Origin: Trichoplax sp. H2
Taxonomy: Eukaryota; Placozoa; Uniplacotomia; Trichoplacea
NCBI GenBank assembly: GCA_003344405.1
Contig: NOWV01000140.1
Coordinates: forward strand, 124,001 to 188,000
Direction of reading: 5' to 3'
DNA length: 64,000 nt
Shown piece after piece: positions 27,401 to 39,400 of this stretch (position 1 is the first letter of the stretch; each line of letters starts with the position of its first letter). The notes below the pieces were generated by a model. The model worked only from the letters and a program-made list of their open reading frames with translations, did no database searches and had not been told where the DNA came from. The position numbers and the translations under genes are program-made.

Positions 27401-30400
27401 ATCTACGTATATAAGAGCGTAATATTTAATATGCCAGTTGAAAGAAAACTCGTTAATGTCAAAAACACAGATAAATTTCTACCTTATATTCCCCGCGTAA
27501 AGATGGCAGTAACGCAGCACCGAGCACAACATTACTAATATTAACCCTAAATTGCCAAGTTTCTATTGGCCATTCACTACTAACTTTGGCATTTCCTTTT
27601 TTAGAATAAGCTGATACAGCACTACGTTCAGTATTTAACTGTTGTGGCGTATCTGTGTGCTTCCTTTGACTTGTAGGTTTGAGGAGTGACCTTATATCGT
27701 TTGATCTAAAAATATCATGTAAATCATTATTAAAGAAGGCCAAGGATGTCAACATTAGGAAGTAATTATTGATCTTAGTTAAGATCAAACAAGAAAATTA
27801 TTGGCTGTAGTATATCAACTAATACGGAATCATTTTATGGTTAATACCTGCTTATTATATCATTCCTATTAGAGGAATAAAATTCTGACATGGTCTGCGT
27901 AATTGTACGAGTACTTCTTTCTACCACATGTTGCAAAGATGCCGGATGTTGTGGAATATCCAGTAACATAGCACCAATAAAAATTATTCCGGAATGTTTG
28001 TTACGATAGCGAGATTTAGAAACTTTACCAGTATGCGTGATGGACGACAAAAGAAATTTAGAAGCGTTGACATTGCAACAAACAATGATCCTATGATGTT
28101 CGTGTTCATAAAATTGAAATGAGATAAATCATTTAGTTTAACTTGATCGGGTTTCGTAACGTAGACTACCAAAAATGTTAAACATCATAGAATTCTTATA
28201 CTCTTGCTAATTTCGTAACTGATCAGATTTCAAGATATGAAACAAATTTCTATAGATACTATAAACAAAATTGGCGGCGATACTCTCGACTGTATCAATA
28301 ATTAGACATATTAAGCACAAAACGGTCAAGATATTGATAGACTCTTATTCTAAAGTAAAGTATTATCTTCTATTCGCATATTGTATTGGCTGATACCTCT
28401 CTTTAGCCTGTTTCTTTTCTAGTTCCAGAAGAAGTATTTCAGTATCTCCCACATTTCCGACAAATGAGGAATGGGTGGAATGCAATAGATCTTTATGGTA
28501 GAAATTTAAATAATTTAGTTTATTTTTAATAAATGGAATGATACGTATGCGATAATAATGGGATAGTGTTGTAATATATCTAGAAGACCATATTTTATTG
28601 TACCATTTCTTGTTTTTGGCTTCTTAACGACACCAATTACGACAGGTTGTTTCATTCGGTAAGTTGCAGAAAAATGACTTCTCGCGATTGTTGCTTTCAG
28701 ATGTAATCTTCCAACATTGGCAGTTACACTAATTTCCTGCACTTTAATAACGCAAATCACCGACATTGGATCAACACGTTCGACACCAGCAGCATGAAGC
28801 TGTCGTAAGTATTGAACAGCTGTAGTTTTTCTACGTTCTGGCATGTCCTCTGCAGCTTCACTAAATAACCGCAATCTTATACCGCGTCTTCGTATACTGG
28901 CTACATCAGGCGTTTCAGGTACTTTAGTGGATAAACTTGCTGCTCGAAGTCGTTGCTGAAATGTGCCAGCGCCTAATTTAGCCGCTACTTCAGCATCAGC
29001 AGTTCCTTCAGAAACCCCCATAGCGGAATAGCAATCCAATAATTTATACATGGTTAACCAAACGCGATTTGTGGCTATCCTTCGCAAATTTTCAACGTTT
29101 GTTGACACAATGCTTACACGTTGGTTTTTAAGCCTATCTCCCGGCAGCATTGGCGAGCTATCAACAAGATCATCCCATATTTCTTTCCTGTACTGTTGTA
29201 AAGGCTCAACCATATTTGTTAAATGATGAATAAGACGCAATAAAGACAGATTAAGATCATGTGTTATTCTTTTAGTTTCTAACTTTATTAGCCAGCGATT
29301 CTTTAAGTCCACTTTTTGTTTACCTATAGGATTGCCAGATGTAGACTTGTCAAATTTATTCGCCATACTTGTCTCATATAACGGATTTAAGGAAACTACC
29401 GGATCTTGATGCATAAAAAGGTCTAGAAGAAACTGTTCACAAACAAATACTGACGATACGTGATGTGTATTGTCAGTTGGCTCAGTAACGTTGTCACTAT
29501 CGTATGATGAAGACGTATTAACATCAAATACTGTATTAGAACTAACAACATAGACACTAAGCAATCCAAGTTCGCCAGATAATGATAAAGTACTACGATA
29601 CGGTTCATCTCTGCAATCGCCTGTATCAATTGCCATACAGCGTAATAGCGAGCGAAATACCACAGTGGCTTCCGTAAGTCGTATTCCAGTTGTTGGAAAG
29701 CTAATTTTTTCATTTATATCTTTCACAGATTGATCATCTTTTGATGCTTCAATATCAGTTTCTTCATTCGAAAACTTGTCGGCTTCAGTATGGTGATATT
29801 TTCCACTATCTAGAGATCCAAGAGAACTTAAATGTGCTAATTGGCCAGATTTTGATGGAATCCTTGAAATTATATCTTCAGCAGATGATCTTAAGTCTTC
29901 TGAAATACGATGTAAACTAGTAGAAGGTACTGTTTCAAGTGCAGGATTTAAAGGAGTAGCTTTCTCCATCTTTTGTCTTTCCATCGCTAAAGCGACAAAA
30001 TTAGCAAATTTATTGGCACCCACAGTAGCCTCGTTTCTGTCATGACTTTCATAATTAGTGGTAGGCCTGCTTGATTCAGCACCATCGTAAAGTGAAGTAG
30101 AACTAACAAAGCTCAATGAAACAGGTGGCATTCCCGAGGAATCAACAGTATCAGTTGCAGGCACTAAACCATATTTTTTACCGGTGGAGTCCAATACTTT
30201 TTTTCTACACGCTTCTGGGCGTCCAGGTCTCACCAGGATAGCTTTCCATTGGCGTACTAGCGCTAACAATCCACCACGGAGAGTATTTAAGCTAGGAACA
30301 TAATCTTCATTTAATGATGTAAGCATACGTTTACTATCAACATCAGGCATGAAATGAATTAGAATATACAATAACTGGCAACATTCATTATCTTGTAACC

Positions 30401-33400
30401 AATTTGAGCTTTCAGTTAGCTTTAATCCTGCATACTATAACAAAATCAAAGATAAGATCAATTTATGGCCAGTACAATAAAGTGATATTACAATACCTGC
30501 ATAATTAAACATGAACATACCCTTAGTGGTAAGTATCGTCCAGCTGTTTCTACACATTCTGTCATTAAATAGGCGAATACAGCTCGAATGCGACAGTTAT
30601 AACGTGACAATAATAACCTTATTGAACTTTCTGATATTGATGCTGTACTAATCCAGGCCGATGTAGCTGGAATGACAGTGGTAAGAAGATTAAACTGGTG
30701 TGACCAATGCAGATTTCGAGGTTGTGTTGGAGATGCAAAATTGAACCAGACATGATTAAGCTGCATTATACCATTTGCTTTGGATGTTAGAACAGTTTTA
30801 GATGCTTTATCACCGACAGTACCTACATTTTCAGCATCTGACAGATAATCACTGGACGAATAACTATCAAGATTTAAATTGAGTTCTTTATCGCTAGTAC
30901 CTATCACCTCACTAACTGACAGACCGAAAATTCGACCACCTTTCGCCGTAAAACCTTCTATACCAAATTCAACCATAATCCATCCATCTCTGTACTTGGT
31001 TATCTCACTGGTAATTTCTTCGGTATCTATATCAATACCTCGGTTGAAAGAAGAAACAAAATAAACCCTTGAATCATTTTCCGGTATCGCAATGATACTT
31101 TTAGAGCCGTTGATAATTGCTAAGTCATCTGATGTTCCCACTGGTAAACGACGAAGTTGACAGTGCAAACGGTTAGAGCTAAGCTCTGCAACTTGTTCCT
31201 CTAAAACAATAGAAGGACCTGATAGTGCTTTGGTCTGGTTGTTAACATCTTCATCTGCTTCATTTTTCAAAAAGTCATTATCATTTACGTTGTTTACATT
31301 AGAATCAACATTACGATTTCGAAGTATATGACTTATTTGTCCTTTCACTCTATCAAAGCTAAGAGCAAGCAGAGATGCACCAGAAGATCGAAGACTTTTT
31401 GCATGATTTTGATGCAAAGACTCCCTCGCGATAAGTTCTATAATTCAAAATCAAATCCAAAATATCTATGTTTAAGACCCTAGGCAATAATATCATGAAA
31501 ATATTAATGACGCCTGTATAAAGTTTATTGAATCTATTGCCTTACGGCAGTTGATTTAAGTTAATGCGAATGTACCTTCAGATAAAGCTATTTTTTCTGC
31601 TAAAAATGCTTGATAAAATGCAATGTCAATTCCTCTTATCGATACAAAGCATTTTAATTGTGTTGCTAATTTATGATCCAAATGTTTCTTTTTCATTAAT
31701 GTGTCATTAATACACTTCGAATGTGCTTTATTAAGCACACAACATGGGTGTAAGTTCTGCAACACCGGCACCAACGGTTTTGTATAACTAAGTCAAAGAT
31801 TCAGCCGTATTATTTGAAATGTAATCAATCAAGATATAATATACAACATGTTGCGTTAAAGAATTAAGTACAACTTTGATCACTTTCAATGCTTACCATT
31901 CAATGGCTTTCATTACAAATGGTGTGATAAAGATGGAAATAGGTTCAGGAATATCTAGTATGATTGTTGATCTGCTACATTCCGGTTCTAAGTCAGCTTC
32001 TAAGGCGTTTAACATATCGGAACTACTATTATCAGTTATCACCTGCGATTCCTATAGTCAAAGGATAAATTATTATATGTTTGTCAAGTAAAATTTGATG
32101 ATGACGTAGTCCCTTACCTTCGATTCTCGATGAAAGAGTAATGGTATATTAGCTGTACGATCGCCAACAGCTTTGAAGCTATAAGGCTCACCTAAGCCTA
32201 AATCTATGATCTCTTCACCATCAGTATTATCATCTGGTCTGTTACTACAGTTGCAGCTTACAACATAATAATGATAGATAGAAGAAAATGAATCTGTTAT
32301 ATGCCCATCATCTTGTTTTGAATTACTTTTGCTCCGTCGACGAGTTACTCCTTTTCTATCGAAAGATACTGAGTTTACTCCAAATACTACAGTATCTTCA
32401 TTTCCATCAATGTCATCTTCTATTGATTCTTCATGTATTATTTCTGCCTTGATCCTTTCATGTGTTACCGTTACATCTGCAACATCATCATTATCATCCA
32501 TTTGAGCTAGTGATTGTAATGACGAAAACGATGAGGGAGCAGTGCGGAAAGTATCGACAGTAGCAGCTGACAGCGATCTCGCGTGACGGAGAGTATTTAG
32601 ACTGTCAGTGTAATCGGCTAAACTTAATGAATCGGAGCCAGAGTCACATGATACGAATGATTCTCCGCGGTTTTTAAGATTAAATTGTTTGGAAAATGAC
32701 TGCTCAAAATCAGCAATAATAGATCGCCTATTGGAGAATAAATCTCCCGTATCCGATGTAAAACTAATCTGTTTGTTTAAAGGCCGAAAGGCTGAACTTT
32801 GTGAGTGTTGAGCTTGAGGTTTTTTTCTTTCAAAAGAGACAGAACGATTAACACTTCCATCTGCATTACTGTATCTACTACTTCCTTTTGATCTATTCAA
32901 AGTTTGATACTCATTAGATGCCCTTTTACTGCTACGTAAACTAACTTCGCCACTTTCCGTTTCTGTCTTTGCTGTTACCTCATCACCTGGTGAGGGTACA
33001 TTTTTCACTGATGAGCCACTTTCTAAGTCTGCTTTACCGTTATTAGTTGCGGCATCTTCATCTTCATGTACTATCGGATCGATATTAAATCGCAAAAAGT
33101 TACAATTTTTTATATTCTTATCAAAGAACACACAGCCACCTTGACATCCACAGACTTTAATCTTTGTTATGCTGGAATATGACTTGTGCCACAAAAAATA
33201 TAATCGCTTTGATTTCCTATCATGTCTTCTTAACCATTTCTCCTGATATGAATTTAGATAACTTTTCGCAATACTTATCGACATGTCAACATTGATAGGG
33301 CCAATGACTACGGTTGCAACTTCTAACCACCATTCATTTTTATCTCGATTTACTGCCTGGGCCACAGCACCATCCATCAATTCAGATCGTAAGTATTGTT

Positions 33401-36400
33401 TCAGAGTAATATTTTTAACCACAACACTTCTACCAGTGTTCATATGGGGGCTGTGCAAACTGCACTGGGACAAGCGTAAATGGCTAAGCTATAATGTAAG
33501 AAAGATAATAGCAAATGATTACATCAGCGTAACTATTGCAAAACTCACATGAACTGCAACTGCAAATACTACTAACGGTAATAGTTTCATACAAAATCTT
33601 AGCGTTCACCATTTACCTGTAGATCACAAATACAGCCAGTTTCTACGAGTTGCACTTGGATTCGATCAATACCTAAGCGTATCATATAATATCTTAATTC
33701 ATCTTCTCCAGGGCATTCGAAATCTGACCATTTGCTAGCGTTATCATTTTCGTTGTTATTATTATCTTTATCGCGTTCAATGCAACAAGCACTTTGTATG
33801 CGATCGTGCTGACATAACGATGGAACTGTCGACTGAAGATGATTCTCAGAGTTGCTAAGGAAATGTATGAAAATTTCGAAAAAGCTAACGACCGATATTG
33901 CCTGCAATAGTAAAAGATGCAGATAATAAAGTATTTTAATAAATAATAATCAATATTGTATATATTGTCACATGAAAATCTTCAGCACACATATACCTGA
34001 GGTGTAGTTAGTTTACCAGTGATGCTTTCTACCTTAGCCTCTAGCATGAATGCATATTCCGTTGTGGAACTACCTACCGGTCTTCCTTCACCAGAAAACA
34101 TGGCATGGACACGCAAATGAAAACCGTTTATACTCAAAAATCCGTTATTCATGTCTTTATAAAGCGAAGGTCGCTAAATTTGTATAGAACCGAATTTTTC
34201 GTATTAGCATCTCTAAAAATATGCTATTTTTTTAATTTTCAAGAATACAAGCACAAAAATAGTATCAAATTAAATATACCCTAATATTGTTGTAATATGT
34301 TGTTTACAGAACTACAGACCTGAACATTGTCCGTGACATTAATAATCATTGGCATTGATATTACTTGAATGCGGGTTTCCTTATATTCTTTTGAAATTTC
34401 GACTACAAGTTTACTGATAGTCACTTTAGGAATTTCAGACAAATCTTCACAATACTGCATTAAATTTGATAGCGAACATTATATGATATTACAATTCGTA
34501 CTTAGCGCATTTATACATATATTGCAACCAATCTAATTGATGATATGATTAGCGACTTTTTTTTAGACAAACAATAAGTAAAAAAACAGAATGTATGTAT
34601 TGCATTAGATTAACTTGGTCAGTTGCCAAAAATTGTATGTGGCTTTACCTGAACTAGATCAGCTTCAACATCGTAAATATTTACAGAGCATAAAACTGTA
34701 AAAGGCCGAGAACTGCTTTCAAATGTAAAATTTTCAATATCTTCATCTTCGACATTAAAATATGGATCAAATGGGAAAAATTTCTGATACTGCCCAAAAT
34801 AATTTCCCTGTTCAACAGAATAGAAAACAATGATATTTAGCAATGGTAGGTAGACATTGGTAACTGTATTACTACTGTATAGCTATTGTATCTACCATTT
34901 TATTAATTTTTTTAAGTATTATACTATCTTTTATGCTATCTACCTTAACATTTAACAAAAAGTGAATAAACGAGCCAAATAGTCTGAGCTTTGATCCAGT
35001 ACAATTTTCTGTTCCTGGTTTAATACCACCGATATCAAAAACTATTTTCATGATATTTGGACTTTTATTCATGAAAGATGATAATGGATCAACATTGACA
35101 TCCGGTTCATTTTCGCTCAATTCGTAGGCTACAAGATTACGAATAGTTAATAACATATCTTTATTAAACACTCGGAATAAATCGCACAAGACGAGTTACT
35201 TACGAAGCCAGTCAGGCTGAATAGGCTCCGGGTGATAAATATAAGAAACGTCAACAGCCAGTACGGGGATAAACCAGCAATCTATCCAGCCGTCAGATTT
35301 TGTCGCTATTCTACTCCAAATAGATTTACTTTGCATTTCTGTAATAATAAGGAATATTTAAAATAAATAACTTATACAACGGTGAAAATGATAAGAAATA
35401 CTTTAAAAGAATGAAATTAACCAACAGTGAAATAATAATAAAACATATTCGATAATGAAATAATTGTTAAAATTATAGAATACAAACCAAATGGAAATGC
35501 GTCAGAAATGGAGTCACGTGATTTCGTAGAATAAAGTTTTTCATAATTATAGGCCAAATTTATAAAGTTACGACGAGAAGTGTTACACTCAGGAATGTAA
35601 AGCCTGGCCACAGCATTATCGACCTATGCGAATTTTATCAAATATAAATATGTGTCAGTATTCATCTGATATCGACAATAATCGATGAATATAATAAAAT
35701 TTACATCTATTGGTAAATATATATATATATACCTGTACTGTAATTCCAATCTGTTGTCTTTCCGGGAGATATTCCGTGAACGGGAGATTCATTGATAAAT
35801 CCATCATTCGACCGCAAATAGCCAGCTCAGCTAGTATTTACGCATAATTTAACCGTATTAGAAGAGTACTACGTATCAATTATAGAATCACAGTTATTAT
35901 TATCAATTATTACAGATATGCATAGTTTAGATTTACCGTTTTCTGGAAATTGCGAAAAGCAATCAATCCAGTTATTCATGTTTGCAAGCCAAATCATTTC
36001 GAAGTCTTTTAAGCTTATATTGAGATTCATAGTATATGGTGAAAAGTCATATAAATCAGGGCATTTCTTTGACGAAAAGTCGCTGATAATATCTATCGGC
36101 GTGAAAGAAATTGAAGATATAAGTAAATTCAAATAAGTACTAAATAGATTATCACCATATAACATAGCATAACATTATGAAAATTATCAACCTTGAAAAA
36201 ATTTCTTATGGGCAAATATAAAATACCAAGTGATCTTATGAAAACCTAAATCGCACGTCCATTGTTGTTCATCATTCCACCATCTTGGAAAATGAAAATC
36301 GGTACTAAACTGCAAGATACAGAATATTCCAAGAATATTACCATGACATAAGATGGGATAATATTACTACGGTAAATAAGGGTATTCAGCTATGGCTTAC

Positions 36401-39400
36401 GTTGAAAATATCGCATTTTAAAAAATTCCTGTATTCCAAGCTAGTATAAACCTCTAAATTAAGAATTGTTCCTTTTGAAATTGTAGAATAGCCATTATCG
36501 GAACAAACTAATGGAATCGAAATAGAAGAACAGGATCCACGCGCAAAACAAAAGTAAACTGCGAATATTTCCTGATAATAAATAAAATAAATGATATAAA
36601 ATTATAATTCAACAATAACGTGCGTTGGGTTTATGAAATACTCACTTCATTCTTTGAGAACAAAACATCCATAGTGGCATCATCTCTGAAGAATAACCCT
36701 ATCTCAAATTGTCTAAACGTCCTGTCAAAATGTTTAAAATTTTATCAGACTCTAGCAATTACTACAATAAAAATTGAGCCTATTTTATCTAATTAGTTTA
36801 TAAGATAATTAACCTTATACTGCCTGGCTGATGTTCATTACTAACGGACACCTTTTGGTAATCTTTAGGATAAAAGAAATGTTGCAGCGCATCCCTAAAG
36901 CAAGTATGAAATATATCCATGTTACAGACATGCAAGATTTGCTCTATTTGCGATTTAGCATATGGTTTTTGTATCCTACTTTTGCCTATGAACCCACGGC
37001 CCATAACGTATAGAGGTATCTTTACCGAATTCGACATCAATACCCCACGCAGGATTACTCCTGTTAGATTCTTCACAACCGTCATATGGGACATAACCTA
37101 AATATTGCAGATATATTGCTATAAGTAAATCCTTACTGCTGTTAATGAAGTATGAGTCAAATGACCACAAAGTTTTATTCTACGATAATTGGTAGCTAAC
37201 GACGTACCAGCTTTATCTTGATAATATTTAACCCATATGTCTCGTGTATTGAGAATTTCAAAGCTATTTTCACCCATATTTCGCGGAGGCCTGCTCCATC
37301 AATAGGCGCGTATAGTTACCGTGATAAAATATACGTAAGGCATCAATACACAACACTACTTTATTATCAAAATTACTTTAGCTCATGTATAATGGTACTA
37401 CAAAATAAACTGACATCTCTAAATACTCCAAATATTCCGGACTTGGTGAAAACATAACTCTCACAGCTTTTAATTGGCCATTGCAGACATGAGTATATAA
37501 GTCAGAGTTTGATGCAGGCTATAAAAAAATTTGAAATTACAATTTATGGAGATTAAAAGGATAAAATTTTACCTAACTATTATGATCCAGTGTATAACAT
37601 ATGTTTCTATAATCACTTACCTCCGTTGTAAAATAGACACACGAAGCAGATTCAAATCTAGCATGTAGCGTATAGGGCATTAAATAATTTCCAAAACTAA
37701 TTCGTCCCTATCATAATTCCGGTTTGATTTCAAATGTTTATTAATGAAAATTCTTAAATTTAGCTCAAATTGAAGACGCTAAGTAAATAAACTTACAGCA
37801 GTGATATCGAATTTTATTGCAGGTATTAGATCACGCCAATTAAAGCTCTCTTTGGTACTTTCCAAATTACTACAATAATAGAAATACGTATATACAATAT
37901 TATCCTACTACACATGCATATATTAACAAAAATTAATGATGTCATTGTATTAATCCTAGTATAGTACTTTAAGCACGGTATTAATGCCATAATTATATGT
38001 GAATTAGTGAAATTTATGTAGTGATTGATTTATGTGAATGAGATTAATTATCAGTACAATTATTTGTTATAGCTTAAGTTACCTTTCAACTGAACTGTGG
38101 TGTGATAGAGTACTTGTTGTAGAGTCTTTATTGCCTGAAAGAGTGATATCACAACATCAGTTTAATATCCTATCTTGTGACATCCTAATCTTTGTGTATT
38201 AGTCGATATTCTTGATTTCATTCTATTTATATTATACTATACAACGAAATACAACCTGCGCCGGTTTCCAGATCATATTGTCTAGTAAACAATTTAAACA
38301 GTCTATCATATTCGCTGGATCTATTCAGAGATGATTAAAATAATATTGCATAATTAAGTCAATAAAAATTAGAAAAATGGACACTATGTTGCACTATTTT
38401 AGATCAACTACGTGTATTTCTATTTTCTAGCATTGCAGTGCATACAATTCAATCCAAATAGAATTGCATAAGCATAGGTACAGTAGACACAAAATCAAGT
38501 CGCGCAACCACGGTATGAAATTACGTATGATTATTTAATAACTGATAAAATCACTTGTAGATGTTTCTCAATTTGCTAGTTCATCCTCACAGTACGCGTA
38601 AAGGAATAAAACTAGTAGTCAGACTAGGGAAAGAGTTTCAAATTACCTGTTATAGACATGGAACTGAAAACCATTCAATACGACATAAATTCTCGATTGA
38701 GATAAGTCATGTTCTGTTAAAGGATACCAAATGACAAAAATAAGCCCTTGAAAAGCTTCAACTTCATCATAAACTAGTTGCATTAGCCTTATTTTACAGT
38801 TCAAGGTATAGCTTTATCAGAATCACTTATATAACGATTATATTTGTCATGCTGTATGATATTCATGTTTAGTTGATATTGACATGTCGTTTTATATTTG
38901 CAAAGAAGGATATGAAAAGAACACTTGCCGATAGCACGTATCCCATCAGTAAATTTGTATACTGTAAAACGTCCTAAGACTACTGTACAAGAAAAAAATT
39001 ACCATATTTCCTCTCTCTTCTCATTAAGCGAATAAAAGCCCACCATCTAAAAATTATGTATCCATCGACAATTCTAAAACAAGATCGAAAAGACAAAAAT
39101 AATATCGATCATTTATGCCATTAAATCTGTAATTTGGGTATACTGTACGTCAACAAGTCAATAGCATTGATAAATCACAACGATTGTTTTTACAATAGCA
39201 TCTTGATCGTGATTAGCACTCTCCTATTTAGCAGATGCATACTACTTTGTGATCATGGTAATGGTGGCTAGTTACTATACTATTACCTAATTGAATAGTC
39301 CTTGGTAACTAATCGAAAGGCTCGAAACATAATTTTTCCGGAAAGGAATGATACAGAGACAGAACCTGCAATGTAAAAATCAACAACATTTACTCAATAT

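Noticed and set aside
30879-31064. Plus-strand open frame opposite BLTP1 exon 28
   Set aside because: Shadow of a long coding exon whose minus-strand product matches the family.
36831-37101. Plus-strand open frames opposite BLTP1 exons 11-12
   Set aside because: Shadows of the coding strand. The minus-strand reading matches the BLTP1 family.
38983-39002. A 20-base intron in BLTP1 (GTAATTTTTTTCTTGTACAG) joining in frame to a peptide resembling FHVY
   Set aside because: The true next exon was found at 38713..38647. It is in phase and matches the family far better (RIYVVLNGFQFHVYNR). The intron is therefore an ordinary 289 bases.
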